A stretch of 64,000 bases of DNA from Flavobacterium sp. CF136. Its GTDB lineage: Bacteria; Bacteroidota; Bacteroidia; Flavobacteriales; Flavobacteriaceae. The stretch covers positions 1 to 64,000 of the forward strand of contig NZ_AKJZ01000015.1 of assembly GCF_000282055.1 (NCBI RefSeq). Direction: 5' to 3'. The notes under the pieces were generated by a model. That model was not told the DNA's origin, ran no database searches, and saw only the letters and a list, made by a program, of their open reading frames with translations. Position numbers and translations under genes: made by a program. Below, one piece after another: positions 17,082-27,071 of the stretch (position 1 is the stretch's first letter; every line of letters begins with the position of its first letter).

Positions 17082-18944
17082 TTAACCTTCGATCTTCGCA
17101 GAAAGCTCAAACCAGCGTTCTTCTTTCTGGTCTATTTTATTGATGATGTTTTGCAATTCGTTTGCTTTTTTCTCAATATCGGCATCTACAACTTTTCCGT
17201 CAGAGAATAATTGTTCAATTTTAGTTTTGTCAACTTCTAAATCTTTAATTTCTTTTTCCAGTTTTTGATATTCTTTTTGCTCGTTAAAAGTTAAATTTCC
17301 AGTCGGATTATTTTGTTTCCAATCTTTCTTTTCGGCTTTGTTCTCTTCTTTTTGGGCAACATCAGCGCTATCTTCATAAGCTCTAAAGTCAGAATAGTTT
17401 CCCGGGAAATTTTCGATTTCACCATTTCCTCTAAAAATAAATAAGTGATCGACAATTTTGTCCATAAAATAACGGTCGTGTGAAACTACCAATAAACATC
17501 CCGGATAATCTAAAAGGAAACTTTCAAGAACATTTAACGTAACAATATCTAAATCGTTTGTGGGCTCATCGAGAATTAAAAAGTTAGGGTTCTGAATCAA
17601 AACAGTACATAAATACAAACGTTTTAATTCACCACCGCTTAATTTTTCGACAAAATCATATTGTTTTTTAGCATCAAAAAGAAAACGCTCTAATAATTGC
17701 GAAGCCGAAATCATTCTGCCTTTTGCAAGCGGAATAAATTCACCATATTCTTTAATAATATCGATAACACGCTGATTTGGTTTCGGATTGATTCCGCTCT
17801 GCGTGTAATAACCCACTTTTATGGTCTCTCCTTTTACCACACGCCCACTATCAAGCGGAAGTGCTCCCGTTAGAAGATTTAAAAAAGTCGATTTTCCGGT
17901 TCCGTTTTTACCAATAATTCCGATACGTTCTCCTCGTTGGAAATCAAAGCTGAAATTATCAAGAATAACGTGGTCTTTAAATTTTTTAGAAATTTTGTGA
18001 AGCTCAAGAATTTTGCTTCCCATACGTTCCATATTAATTTCAAGTTCAACTTTATTTTCCTGACGACGACTTTGCGCTTTTTCTTTAATTACGTAAAAAT
18101 CATCCTGGCGTGATTTCGATTTTGTCGTTCTCGCTTTTGGCTGACGGCGCATCCATTCTAATTCTTTTACAAATAAATTTTTGGCTTTGTCAACACTTGC
18201 GTTTTCGGAGGCAATCCGCTCTTCTTTTTTCTCTAAATAATAAGAGTAATTTCCTTTGTATTGGTATAATTTTCCGTTGTCTAATTCGATAATTTCGTTA
18301 CAAACACGCTCTAAAAAGAAACGGTCGTGCGTAACCATAAACAGCGTAATATTTTCTTTGGCAAAGTAACTTTCAAGCCATTCGATCATTTCAAGATCTA
18401 AATGGTTGGTTGGCTCATCCAGAATCAATAAATCTGGTCGATTGATCAAAATGATGGCTAATGAAAGACGTTTTTTCTGCCCACCGGAAAGGTTTTTTAC
18501 TTTTAGTTTAAAATCTTCCAGTTTTAATTTGAAAAGAATCTGTTTGTATTGTGTTTCGAAATCCCACGCATTATGCTGATCCATTCCGTCAAAAGCTTTT
18601 TGGTAGGCTTCTTCGTCATCTGGGTTCTCTAATGCTTTTTCATAAGCTTCAATTACTTTAAGAGTTTCATTGTCTGAAGCGAAAATACTTTCTTCGATAG
18701 TCAGTTCTTCCTGCAAATTGTTATTTTGCGAAAGAAAAGCCATTCTGATTCCTTTTCTTAAAACTACCTGACCTGTATCTGGTTCGTCCAAACCATTAAT
18801 AATGCTCATAATGGTTGTTTTTCCGGAACCATTTTTGGCAATAAAAGCAATTTTTTGATCTTTATTGATTCCGAATGAGATGTTGTCAAATAAGGTTCTT
18901 TCCCCAAACGACTTCGATATATTTTCTACAGATAAGTAATTCAC
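17082..18944 (-). CDS. ABC-F family ATPase (Uup-like)
   Basis: ABC-F proteins are soluble ATPases with two nucleotide-binding domains that act on ribosomes rather than in membranes. The 620-residue protein has Walker A AKNGSGKTT (about 35-43), signature LSGGQKKRLSLA (about 153-164) and Walker B LLILDEPTNHLD in the first domain. The interdomain linker holds the Arg/Lys-rich segment RRQPKARTTKSKSR. The second domain has GKNGTGKST, LSGGELKRLYL and FLILDEPTNDLD. A C-terminal coiled coil (about 545-620, KLEKEIKDLEVDK) is the feature of Uup. It likely helps translation or ribosome-related repair. Resistance-type ABC-F function is unlikely given the short linker. Confidence 0.93.
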   Translation of the reverse strand: MNYLSVENISKSFGERTLFDNISFGINKDQKIAFIAKNGSGKTTIMSIINGLDEPDTGQVVLRKGIRMAFLSQNNNLQEELTIEESIFASDNETLKVIEAYEKALENPDDEEAYQKAFDGMDQHNAWDFETQYKQILFKLKLEDFKLKVKNLSGGQKKRLSLAIILINRPDLLILDEPTNHLDLEMIEWLESYFAKENITLFMVTHDRFFLERVCNEIIELDNGKLYQYKGNYSYYLEKKEERIASENASVDKAKNLFVKELEWMRRQPKARTTKSKSRQDDFYVIKEKAQSRRQENKVELEINMERMGSKILELHKISKKFKDHVILDNFSFDFQRGERIGIIGKNGTGKSTFLNLLTGALPLDSGRVVKGETIKVGYYTQSGINPKPNQRVIDIIKEYGEFIPLAKGRMISASQLLERFLFDAKKQYDFVEKLSGGELKRLYLCTVLIQNPNFLILDEPTNDLDIVTLNVLESFLLDYPGCLLVVSHDRYFMDKIVDHLFIFRGNGEIENFPGNYSDFRAYEDSADVAQKEENKAEKKDWKQNNPTGNLTFNEQKEYQKLEKEIKDLEVDKTKIEQLFSDGKVVDADIEKKANELQNIINKIDQKEERWFELSAKIEG

Positions 18945-19037
18945 TTTGTAAATTATGAGTTATAAATTATAAGCTGTGAATATTTTACAAAACACAACTT
19001 TTTTGCAAAAGTAAGCTATTATATTGCTATTTGCGAA

Positions 19038-20003
19038 TTATTTATGGAGATAAGAATTCAATAAAGAACTTAAGTCAAAATAATGAATTTGCTGAGGAAC
19101 ATTCAAAATGGGTTTTCGTATTAAGGATTCATTGGTTAGGTAATAATGTAAACCATCTTTTGTTGCAATACCTTCAATTTGATGAAATGGAAGTTTAAGA
19201 TTGATTTTTCGTTTATTTCCTGACAAAAAATCATAATCTTTAAAATCGTATAAAAGATATAAAAAAGATTTTCCTTTTTTTGAATACCCGCAAAGTACAA
19301 TCAGTTTTTTTGATTCTAAATATACAGCGCCTGTTACCAAACCTTCTGTATTTAAGATTTCTTTTAATTTGGCAATATATTTTCCAGGTTGGTTTGGTAA
19401 AACATAAATACTCGTTTTAGAAGAACTCCATTCTTTGGAAAATAAATAAATACTATCTTTTGATACAATAAAAGCTTCACAATCAAAATTGGTTGTATTT
19501 CCTTTCTGAGGTTTAAAATCGGTTTGGTTTGGATACGAAAATGAAATCGTATCAATAATCGAATTCTCTTCTAAAAAAGACTTTTTCTTAATTCTTAGAA
19601 TCTGCAAATCGGTTCGGTTTCCCCGGTAATTATTTCCAAAATCGCCAATATATAGATGAGTGCTGTCTTGTGAAATTTCTTCCCAATCATGATTCGCTAC
19701 TTTGTTGAGAATAATTTTTTTTCTAATTTTTCCTAAAGAATCTAATCCATAAATGGTTTTGTCATGATCGTCATTATGTGTCCATAATAAATGATCAAAA
19801 GCAATTAATCCTGAAGTTTCTTTAATAGAATCACTCAATCTGATCGAATGCTGTGGTTTTATTTTATATACGCTATATAAACAGCTTCCATCGTTTTTCG
19901 TTGCGTTGGGATTGTGATTTTTCGAAAGAGAATCTGTACAGCCAGAAATTTGGCCATATGTTGAGGAAACGAATAGAAAGAAAAATAAAAAAAATGTTTT
20001 CAT
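19038..20003 (-). CDS. Secreted protein with a DDGSC-type cysteine motif and propeller-like domain
   Basis: This exported protein of 321 residues has a signal peptide (about 1-17, cleaving after TYGQ). I start it at the ATG 20003 (MKTFFLFFF); a TTG three codons earlier is less likely. The mature N-terminus holds GCTDSLSKNHNPNATKNDGSC, a variant of the CTDxxAxNYNPxATxDDGSC motif common in secreted Bacteroidota proteins. The rest has repeated beta-strand blocks with W and D residues (LLWTHNDDHDKTIYGLD, HLYIGDFGNNYRG, SIYLFSKEW), which suggests a beta-propeller. It has no type IX sorting domain and no known catalytic residues. The function is unknown. Confidence 0.78.
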   Translation of the reverse strand: MKTFFLFFFLFVSSTYGQISGCTDSLSKNHNPNATKNDGSCLYSVYKIKPQHSIRLSDSIKETSGLIAFDHLLWTHNDDHDKTIYGLDSLGKIRKKIILNKVANHDWEEISQDSTHLYIGDFGNNYRGNRTDLQILRIKKKSFLEENSIIDTISFSYPNQTDFKPQKGNTTNFDCEAFIVSKDSIYLFSKEWSSSKTSIYVLPNQPGKYIAKLKEILNTEGLVTGAVYLESKKLIVLCGYSKKGKSFLYLLYDFKDYDFLSGNKRKINLKLPFHQIEGIATKDGLHYYLTNESLIRKPILNVPQQIHYFDLSSLLNSYLHK

Positions 20004-20620
20004 GATATTCAAAATACAATAAACTAAAATTTTAAAAGTTATGTTTTGAAAGAAAGTTCAATTTGAAAATTTAGATTGACAATATATAAATGTAAATATT
20101 TTTTTATTAATCATAATTTTAACAGGGTAAATTTCAATTTAATATAATATCAGATTTTTAAGGTTAAAAAAGATGTTATTTGGTTCTTTATTTTTACAAA
20201 ATTAGTTATCTTTAAATTAAAATAGTTGCTTTTTTGGATTGAAAGCATATGTTGTTGATACTGAGATTGGTGTAGTTATATAGGGCCTTATTCGTAGTTT
20301 TTTTTGTTAATTTTAAGTTTAATAGTTAAAAATTGTCAATACATTTGCACAAATTTTATTTTTTTTTCTAATTTTCTAAATGGGAGTTAGAATAGCGAAG
20401 CTGTACTTAAATAGTTGTGTTTTACAAAATTTTATAAGAAGAAAAATGTTAAATATTTTTTTTCTCAAATATAATTGCAAAAACATAAACATTTATGAAT
20501 GTTAAAGCTGCAATTTGATCGTTATTTTGACGTTAAAGTTTAGTGTTAGATTAATCTTAAAAAAAACAAAGAAAAAAGTTGCCCGATTTATTATATAACA
20601 AATTTTTAAAAATTGCCCTT
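20004..20620. other. Long divergent intergenic region
   Basis: About 617 bp of AT-rich DNA between divergent genes, with no ORF, tRNA or known RNA motif that I recognise. It contains a -7-like TACATTTG at 20340-20347 without a well-spaced TTG, a weaker TTATTTTG at 20522-20529, and a nested inverted repeat at 20473-20515. The room would allow a small RNA or a complex promoter for the outer membrane protein gene. Confidence 0.4.
20473..20515. repeat. Nested inverted repeat upstream of the OMP gene
   Basis: AATTGCA (20473-20479) pairs with TGCAATT (20509-20515), and inside it AACATT (20488-20493) pairs with AATGTT (20498-20503) around TATG. It may be an operator or an RNA hairpin. Confidence 0.5.
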
Positions 20621-21238
20621 ATGAAAAAAATATTTTTTGCTTTATTATTGATTACTACAATTTCACAAGCTCAATACAGAATAAGATATGATAAGCTTTT
20701 TATGGAAGCTGGAATTGGATTGGCTATGCCTTTATCAAATGTTTCACCATCTGGTGAAAACAGACCAATAGCAATAGTTCATGGTCAGGGTGCGTTACGT
20801 TATATGTTTGACGAAAATGTTGGAATCATAGGTTCTTTAAGTTATGATCAGTTTAGTCATGGAAATCAAAAGAGTGATCAAAAATTGGCTGGTTTAGAGC
20901 TTTGCTATAATTTGGGTAATGCTATTGAATTGTCAAGAAATACCGGGGGACAATTTGGATTATTGGTTCATGGTGGAGCAGAACTTGGAGTGATGTCAAG
21001 TAAATATAACAATCGTGATAATATAGCTGCTTTGGTAATTGGAGCAAGACCGTATATTGCCATAAACGAAAAAGTTTCTTTTTTTGCAGACTTAACTTAT
21101 AAGTCTACTTTGCAACAAAGTATGTATTATAACGGAGATTTAGCTGGAAGAGAGCTGTCAGGTAGTCAGTTGGGGCTTACTTTTGGTTTTATGGTTGCTT
21201 TGGGACAAAATCGTTTCCATGCGGATTCAGCTTATTAA
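20621..21238 (+). CDS. Outer membrane beta-barrel protein
   Basis: This 205-residue protein has a clear signal peptide (about 1-17, FFALLLITTISQAQ). The mature part alternates hydrophobic and polar residues in strands (KLFMEAGIGLAMPLSNV, YMFDENVGIIGSLSYDQF, FGLLVHGGAELGVM) and ends QLGLTFGFMVALGQNRF, a pattern of an 8-strand barrel of the OmpA-like or OMP_b-brl group. I start it at ATG 20621, not the TTG 42 bp upstream, because the ATG gives the proper Lys-containing signal peptide. It lies 161 bp before the polysaccharide locus but is probably a separate unit. The ligand or role is unknown. Confidence 0.8.
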   Translation: MKKIFFALLLITTISQAQYRIRYDKLFMEAGIGLAMPLSNVSPSGENRPIAIVHGQGALRYMFDENVGIIGSLSYDQFSHGNQKSDQKLAGLELCYNLGNAIELSRNTGGQFGLLVHGGAELGVMSSKYNNRDNIAALVIGARPYIAINEKVSFFADLTYKSTLQQSMYYNGDLAGRELSGSQLGLTFGFMVALGQNRFHADSAY

Positions 21239-21399
21239 TTGAATAAATAAACTATTAATCCGATTTTGATATCTGCGAAGATTGAAGTGGATTATTGAAC
21301 GATTAAAAAAAAATATTTTTTTGATTTCTATGTATAATATTAATAATTTATAATACAATTTTAAAAATATTTAGATTTAGTATTCTAAAATAAAAGTTT

Positions 21400-21825
21400 A
21401 TGAAAACAGGAATTACATTTAGTGCTTTTGATTTGCTTCATGCAGGACATATTACGATGTTGGAAGAAGCAAAACGTCAATGTGATTATTTAATTTGCGC
21501 ATTGCAGACCGATCCAACCTTGGACCGGCCTGAAAAGAACAGACCTACTCAAACTGTAGTAGAACGTTATATTCAATTAAAGGGATGTAAATTTGTAGAT
21601 GAAATAGTTCCCTATGCTACTGAACAGGACTTAGAAGATATTTTACGTTCTTTTAAAATTGATGTACGTATTATTGGTGATGAATACCGTGAGAAAAACT
21701 TTACTGGTCGTGAATACTGTGAATCCAAAGGAATTGAACTGTATTTTAATACCAGGGACCATCGTTTTTCAAGCAGTGGTCTAAGAAAAGTAGTAGCTGA
21801 AAAAGAAGCGTTAAAGGTAATTTAA
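21400..21825 (+). CDS. Cytidylyltransferase-like nucleotidyltransferase
   Basis: This 141-residue protein has the nucleotidyltransferase fold of glycerol-3-phosphate cytidylyltransferase and the RfaE/HldE C-terminal domain. The nucleotide-binding HxGH motif is HAGH in FDLLHAGHITMLEEA (about 8-22), and the late motif is FSSSGLRK (about 125-132), in the place of ISSTxxR. It is 5 bp from fcl and is the first gene of the polysaccharide cluster. It probably activates a small phosphorylated polyol or sugar with CTP or ATP for the glycan or its lipid, but the substrate cannot be read. TagD-type GCT is the main alternative. Confidence 0.75.
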   Translation: MKTGITFSAFDLLHAGHITMLEEAKRQCDYLICALQTDPTLDRPEKNRPTQTVVERYIQLKGCKFVDEIVPYATEQDLEDILRSFKIDVRIIGDEYREKNFTGREYCESKGIELYFNTRDHRFSSSGLRKVVAEKEALKVI

Positions 21826-21830
21826 GCAAA

Positions 21831-22781
21831 ATGAAAAGCAGTACGAAAATTTACATTGCAGGGCATAACGGAATGGTCGGAAGTGCTATCTGGAGAACAC
21901 TCGTTAATAAAGGATTTACAAATCTAATAGGAGTTTCCAGTAAAGAATTAGATCTTCGAAATCAGCAGGCTGTCCGGGATTTTATGGCTAAGGAAAATCC
22001 TGAAGTTATTATTGATGCTGCTGCCCGTGTAGGTGGAATTTTAGCTAACAATGATTATCCATATCAATTTATTATGGAGAATATGCAAATCCAGAATAAT
22101 CTAATAGATTCAGCTTTACAAAATAATGTGGAGAAATTTATTTTTCTGGGGAGTTCTTGTATTTATCCAAAATTAGCACCACAACCTTTAAAGGAAGATT
22201 ATTTATTAACAGATACCTTAGAGCCAACTAATGAGTGGTATGCAATTGCCAAAATTACCGGAGTAAAAACATGTCAGGCTATTAGAAATCAATTTGGAAA
22301 GGATTACGTGAGCTTGATGCCGACTAATTTGTATGGTACACATGATAATTTCGACTTAAATACATCACATGTTTTGCCGGCAATGATTCGAAAGTTTCAT
22401 GAAGCCAAAGAAAACAGCCATGCACCTGTAACACTTTGGGGAAGCGGAACTCCGATGCGTGAATTTTTATTTGTAGATGATATGGCTCAGGCTGTCGTTT
22501 TTGCTTTAGAAAATAAATTACCTGACTATTTGTATAATGTAGGAACTGGAGAAGATTTAACTATTAAACATTTAGCGGAAACCATTCAACAAATTACAGG
22601 ACATAAAGGAGAAATTATTTGGGATTCTACTAAGCCTGATGGAACTCCAAGGAAATTAATGGATGTTTCTAAAATGCATAATTTAGGATGGAAACATAAA
22701 ATTGAGCTTCAGGAAGGAATTCAGAAAACATATAATTGGTTTTTAGAAAATAGTGATGTTTTCAAACAAGTAAAAATGTAG
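21831..22781 (+). CDS. fcl: GDP-L-fucose synthase
   Basis: This epimerase/reductase converts GDP-4-keto-6-deoxymannose to GDP-L-fucose using NADPH. The 316-residue protein has the cofactor motif AGHNGMVGSAI (about 8-18), the catalytic Ser in LGSSCIYP (about 105-112) and the Tyr/Lys pair in EWYAIAKITG (about 135-144). LMPTNLYGTHDNF and the MREFLFVDDMA segment are characteristic of Fcl. It sits just before gmd, which makes its substrate, so the locus can supply GDP-fucose, although in many clusters gmd comes first. A region of degenerate AACCAATTA-like repeats (22785-22880) separates the two. Confidence 0.95.
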   Translation: MKSSTKIYIAGHNGMVGSAIWRTLVNKGFTNLIGVSSKELDLRNQQAVRDFMAKENPEVIIDAAARVGGILANNDYPYQFIMENMQIQNNLIDSALQNNVEKFIFLGSSCIYPKLAPQPLKEDYLLTDTLEPTNEWYAIAKITGVKTCQAIRNQFGKDYVSLMPTNLYGTHDNFDLNTSHVLPAMIRKFHEAKENSHAPVTLWGSGTPMREFLFVDDMAQAVVFALENKLPDYLYNVGTGEDLTIKHLAETIQQITGHKGEIIWDSTKPDGTPRKLMDVSKMHNLGWKHKIELQEGIQKTYNWFLENSDVFKQVKM

Positions 22782-22784
22782 TTA

Positions 22785-22880
22785 AAAAGTTTAATTGGTT
22801 AGAAAAATCTAAATCTTTTAACCAATAATGAAACAACCAATTAAGCAGTTAATCAAATAAACAATTAGCCAGTTAACAAA
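22785..22880. repeat. AACCAATTA-type degenerate repeats
   Basis: ATTGGTTA (22794-22801) pairs with TAACCAAT (22819-22826), followed by AACCAATTAAGCAGTTAA-like units to 22880. Such low-complexity tracts are common between genes in this window. The hairpin lies between fcl and gmd and could modulate gmd expression. Confidence 0.45.
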
Positions 22881-22887
22881 AATATAT

Positions 22888-23970
22888 ATGAGCACACAAA
22901 AAGTAGCACTTGTAACAGGAATCACTGGTCAGGACGGATCATATTTAGCGGAATTATTATTAGAAAAAGGATATCAGGTACACGGAGTTAAAAGACGTGC
23001 ATCTTCTTTTAATACACAACGAATTGATCATATCTATCAAGATCAACATGAGGTCCACGTTAATTTTAAGCTGCATTATGGAGATTTGACTGATTCAACT
23101 AATATTATTAGAATAATTCAGGAAGTACAGCCTGATGAGATTTATAATTTAGGAGCCATGTCTCATGTAAAGGTATCTTTTGATTCTCCCGAATATGTGG
23201 CAAATGTAGATGGATTAGGAACCTTGCGAATTTTAGAAGCGGTAAGAATACTAGGTCTAGAGAAAAAAACAAGAGTTTACCAAGCTTCAACTTCTGAGCT
23301 TTATGGAGGTTTGGCAGAAAATAAAAACGAAAAAGGGTTTTATGATGAAAACTCACCATTTTACCCGCGTTCTCCATACGGTGCTGCTAAAATTTATGGT
23401 TTTTGGATTACTAAAAATTACAGGGAAGCTTATAACATCTTTGCTTGTAACGGTATTTTGTTTAATCATGAGTCACCAAGACGTGGTGAAACTTTTGTGA
23501 CGCGTAAAATTACTATGGCAACTGCCGCTATTGCAAAAGGAAAGCAAGAATGCCTGTATTTGGGTAACTTAAATTCACAAAGAGATTGGGGACATGCCAA
23601 AGATTATGTCGAAGCAATGTGGAGAATTTTGCAGCAAGACGTAGCAGAAGATTATGTGATAGCAACAGGTGTAACTACTTATATTAGAGATTTCATAATC
23701 ATGGCTTTTGCAGAAGTTGGAATAGAACTGAGTTTTGAAGGCGAAAACGAAAGTGAAGTAGCTAAAATCTTAGCTTGTAACAACCCATTATATCAATTAG
23801 AAAAAGGAAAAGTAGTAGTACGTGTAGATCCGGAATATTACCGCCCTACAGAGGTAGATCTTTTAATCGGGGATCCTACAAAATCTAAAACTAAACTTGG
23901 GTGGGAACCTAAATATGATCTTGCTGCTTTAGTAAAAGAAATGGTAGCAAGCGATTTGAAATTGTTTTAA
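22888..23970 (+). CDS. gmd: GDP-mannose 4,6-dehydratase
   Basis: The enzyme converts GDP-mannose to GDP-4-keto-6-deoxy-mannose, the first step to GDP-fucose. The 360-residue length fits the family. Visible motifs are the cofactor loop [16 protein letters not shown] (about 10-25), the Gmd-typical [14 protein letters not shown], the catalytic TSELYG with Thr and Glu (about 134-139), the Tyr/Lys pair in [10 protein letters not shown], and [22 protein letters not shown]-mannose must be supplied by genes elsewhere. Confidence 0.97.
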   Translation: MSTQKVALVTGITGQDGSYLAELLLEKGYQVHGVKRRASSFNTQRIDHIYQDQHEVHVNFKLHYGDLTDSTNIIRIIQEVQPDEIYNLGAMSHVKVSFDSPEYVANVDGLGTLRILEAVRILGLEKKTRVYQASTSELYGGLAENKNEKGFYDENSPFYPRSPYGAAKIYGFWITKNYREAYNIFACNGILFNHESPRRGETFVTRKITMATAAIAKGKQECLYLGNLNSQRDWGHAKDYVEAMWRILQQDVAEDYVIATGVTTYIRDFIIMAFAEVGIELSFEGENESEVAKILACNNPLYQLEKGKVVVRVDPEYYRPTEVDLLIGDPTKSKTKLGWEPKYDLAALVKEMVASDLKLF

Positions 23971-24115
23971 AAGACGAGTATTTAACTTCTAAATGTAAAA
24001 TGAAGATTATTAAAATTTTTTATTAACGAAAAGTTATAAACTACTCATTAATTTAGAAATTATGTTATTAATCATTAGCAGTTTTGGTCTGAATTAAATG
24101 TTTGTAAAAAATATT

Positions 24116-25144
24116 ATGAGTAAAAGAATAAGATACCAAGAGCTTGATTGTTTAAGAGGATTGGCAGCGATAGCGGTTGTGTTATTTCATTTTACATTTG
24201 GTTACGATAATGGATTGCATATTTTATCAGAAGATAAGTTTTATTTTAGATATGGGAATTTTGGGGTGTATTTATTTTTTATTATAAGTGGGTTTGTTAT
24301 TTTCATGACATTAGAAAATACAGCAAAAGTAAAAGATTTTATAATATCTAGATTTTCAAGATTGTATCCAGCATATTGGGCAGCAATTTTTTTATCTGTA
24401 ACCATTACATCATTATTGGCAGCACCTTTTCAAAAAGGAATTTTTACATTAAAACAGATTCTGGTTAATCTAACAATGTTCCAACATTGGTTTAAAGTTA
24501 AAGATGTTGATGGTGCATTTTGGACATTGGCAATAGAATTAGCTTTTTATTTTATCATGGCTTTAGTTTTTTTTCTAGGAAAGCAAAAGCAAATTATATT
24601 CATTTGTATATCATGGTTATTATTGTCAGTTGTATTTGCAGTTTTTGAAATACCATTAGAAAAATACATAACAGCAATTTTGATATTAAAATTTGCTCCT
24701 TTGTTTATAGCTGGAATTTTTTTTTATTTAATTAAACACAGGCCGAAAAATAAGGTTTATCATTTATTGATACTTTTTAGTTTGTTATCTGAATTGGTTG
24801 TTTTCTATCAAGTTGATTCTTCTCTAATAGAATACCTGATTATTATTTCTTTGTATGTTGTTTTTTATTTGTTTATATATAATTATCTAGGATTTTTAAC
24901 CCATAAAATTTTAGTTTTTTTTGGAACAATTTCCTATTCTTTATATCTAATACATGAAAATATAGGTTATGGAGTAATATATTGGTTGAAAAAAATTAAT
25001 GACAATCAGTTTTTTTATATATCTATAACTTTTTGTATAGTTTTTTTGTTAGCTGTTTTTATAACTTTTTGTATAGAAAAACCTGCAATGAGATACTTTC
25101 GAAATTACTATAATAAAAGAAAAGAAGCACATATAATCTATTAA
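24116..25144 (+). CDS. Membrane acyltransferase (acyltransferase_3 / OafA-like)
   Basis: This polytopic protein of 342 residues (ATG 24116; an ATG 18 bp upstream is possible) belongs to the integral membrane acyltransferase family that adds acetyl or other acyl groups to sugars. The N-terminal signature is RIRYQELDCLRGLAAIAVVLFHF, with the conserved RG and the catalytic-type His in LFHF, followed by FFIISGFVIF and a SRFSRLYPAYWAA segment, then about ten hydrophobic helices and YSLYLIHE. It lies 145 bp after gmd and 18 bp before the flippase gene. It is likely a glycan O-acetyltransferase acting at the periplasmic face. Confidence 0.85.
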   Translation: MSKRIRYQELDCLRGLAAIAVVLFHFTFGYDNGLHILSEDKFYFRYGNFGVYLFFIISGFVIFMTLENTAKVKDFIISRFSRLYPAYWAAIFLSVTITSLLAAPFQKGIFTLKQILVNLTMFQHWFKVKDVDGAFWTLAIELAFYFIMALVFFLGKQKQIIFICISWLLLSVVFAVFEIPLEKYITAILILKFAPLFIAGIFFYLIKHRPKNKVYHLLILFSLLSELVVFYQVDSSLIEYLIIISLYVVFYLFIYNYLGFLTHKILVFFGTISYSLYLIHENIGYGVIYWLKKINDNQFFYISITFCIVFLLAVFITFCIEKPAMRYFRNYYNKRKEAHIIY

Positions 25145-25162
25145 TATTGCCAATTTCATTCA

Positions 25163-26473
25163 ATGATTAATAAGCTAACTCAACTCAAAACCCATCCTAA
25201 ATTTAATAATTGGAAGCAGTGGGGAAAGTTGATAAGTATTACGGGTGGAGCCCAAGTATTAATTCAAATCATTAGTTTTGGTTGTGGTATTTTTATCATT
25301 AGAAATTTTTCAGTTGCTGAATATGCTATTTATACACTTGCTAATACAATGCTTGGTGCTATGAATATATTAGCAGATGGCGGAATTGTTTCAGGAGTAA
25401 TTGCAGAAGGCGGAAAAGTTTGGCAGGATAAAGATAAATTAGGTGCAGTTATTTCTACGGGAATGAATCTAAGAAAAAGATTTGCTATTGGGAGTATTTT
25501 AATTGCTGGCACAGTGTTGATTTATTTATTAATGCATAATAATGCTAGTTGGTATTATTCCCTTTTAATATTACTGTCGTTAATTCCTGTTTTTTATGCA
25601 AATCTTTCCGATTCCTTACTCGAAGTTGCGCCTAAACTACATCAGGATATAAAGCCTTTACAAAAAAACCTGGTAATGGCGAACATAGGGAGATTATTAT
25701 TGACAATTCCTTCTGTTTTTTTTATTCCTTTTACACCAATTGCAATAATTACTACTGGTATACCACGAATAATAGCAAATTTTAAGCTTAAAAAAATATC
25801 CAATAAGTTTGTTGCCTCAAACCAAAAAGAAGATGTTCAAATCAAAAAGAATATTTTACATATGGTCAGTCGTATTTTGCCAGTAGAGGTATATAATATT
25901 TTTTCAACTAATATAACCGTTTGGATTTTGTCAATTATTGGAGCAACTAGTTCTATAGCACAGGTTGGGGCGTTATTTAGAATTGGAGCGGTTTTGTCAT
26001 TGTTTACTATTGTCTTTAATACTATAATAGTACCCCGATATTCAAGATTGCAGGAAGTGAAAAAAGAATTGCAAGAAAAAATGATAAAAATTCAATTACT
26101 TTTATTCAGTGTTAGCTTTGTTATTGTATTTTTTACATGGCTTTTTTCAGCTCAAATTATTTGGCTTTTAGGTAACAATTATAAAAATTTAGATTCTGAA
26201 TTAGTTTTGACAGTAATTATTTTTTGCTTTAACATAATATCTACTATAATCTATACACTTTGTAGAGGTAGAGGTTGGGTAATAAGCCCTATTTTAAACA
26301 TAAGCATTAATTTGTTATCAATAGTTTTGGGTGCTTTTATTTTTGACATTACAAGTTTAAAAGGAATTTTAATATTTAATATCGCTACATCAGCAGTTTT
26401 GGTAGTAATGCACGGAGGGTATTCTTATTTTAGATTGTATCAGCTAAAAGATATGAAAAACATTTATGAGTAG
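25163..26473 (+). CDS. Oligosaccharide flippase (Wzx-like)
   Basis: This 436-residue integral membrane protein has about 12 hydrophobic helices and the MATE/Wzx-type layout. The start shows LISITGGAQVLIQIISFGCGIFIIRNFS, typical of Wzx, and later regions such as IGATSSIAQVGALFRIGAVLSLF match the second helical bundle. It should flip the undecaprenyl-linked repeat unit across the inner membrane. It lies 18 bp after the acyltransferase gene and overlaps the next gene by 8 bp, so it is in a tightly packed operon. Base composition is very AT-rich. Exact donor specificity is unknown. Confidence 0.85.
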   Translation: MINKLTQLKTHPKFNNWKQWGKLISITGGAQVLIQIISFGCGIFIIRNFSVAEYAIYTLANTMLGAMNILADGGIVSGVIAEGGKVWQDKDKLGAVISTGMNLRKRFAIGSILIAGTVLIYLLMHNNASWYYSLLILLSLIPVFYANLSDSLLEVAPKLHQDIKPLQKNLVMANIGRLLLTIPSVFFIPFTPIAIITTGIPRIIANFKLKKISNKFVASNQKEDVQIKKNILHMVSRILPVEVYNIFSTNITVWILSIIGATSSIAQVGALFRIGAVLSLFTIVFNTIIVPRYSRLQEVKKELQEKMIKIQLLLFSVSFVIVFFTWLFSAQIIWLLGNNYKNLDSELVLTVIIFCFNIISTIIYTLCRGRGWVISPILNISINLLSIVLGAFIFDITSLKGILIFNIATSAVLVVMHGGYSYFRLYQLKDMKNIYE

Positions 26474-27071
26474 GACAAAATATGAATTAGATATTCAAAA
26501 TAGATCTTTGTTTCGTTATTATTTAGGTATAGGAGCAAGGTTGAAAAAATATTTTTATTATTCGTATTCCAGATATGTTGCAAGAAAAAAAGGAGCAATT
26601 ATTGGAGAGAATACGGTTTTGCCACTTTCATTAGCAAAAAGAGCAAATGAGAATCTTGTAATTGGGAAAAATAGTTCTATACAAACTGATTTAATAGATT
26701 TAAGGGCAAAAGTTACTATTGGCAGTAATGTAATAATTGGTTCAGGTGTTGAAATTCTTACTTGTAGTCACGCTATCGATTCACCTGATTGGGAATTTAA
26801 ATCATATGGGATAACAATCGAAGATTATGTCTGGATAGCAACGCGGGCATTTATATTGCCTTCTTGTAGAAGCATTGCCTATGGTGCAGTTTGCGCTGCA
26901 GGAGCAGTAGTCGCTAAAGATGTTGAGTCAATGAATGTTATTAGTGGTAATCCTGCTATAACAATCAAAGATAGAAAACAAGTTCATACAAACTTAGTGG
27001 TCTCATCACTTTTAGGAGCAGATTTAATGATATATAAAGAAACTTTTAAGAATAGAAAAAAAATTAAATGA
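26466..27071 (+). CDS. Hexapeptide-repeat acyltransferase
   Basis: This 201-residue protein has a left-handed beta-helix of hexapeptide repeats: GKNSSIQTDLIDLRAKVTIG and SNVIIGSGVEILTC, then the His-containing TCSHAIDSPDW, and IEDYVWIATRAFILPSC and GAVCAAGAVVAKDV. It resembles the maltose/colanic acid O-acetyltransferases of the LacA/NodL/WcaF group, which use acetyl-CoA. The start overlaps the flippase gene by 8 bp. It likely O-acetylates a sugar of the repeat unit. The N-terminal 50 residues are not repeats and may be membrane-associated. Confidence 0.85.
   Translation: MSRTKYELDIQNRSLFRYYLGIGARLKKYFYYSYSRYVARKKGAIIGENTVLPLSLAKRANENLVIGKNSSIQTDLIDLRAKVTIGSNVIIGSGVEILTCSHAIDSPDWEFKSYGITIEDYVWIATRAFILPSCRSIAYGAVCAAGAVVAKDVESMNVISGNPAITIKDRKQVHTNLVVSSLLGADLMIYKETFKNRKKIK

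Noticed and set aside
20579..20620. TTG start for the outer membrane protein
   Set aside because: The ATG at 20621 gives a normal signal peptide; the upstream extension would place 14 residues before it.
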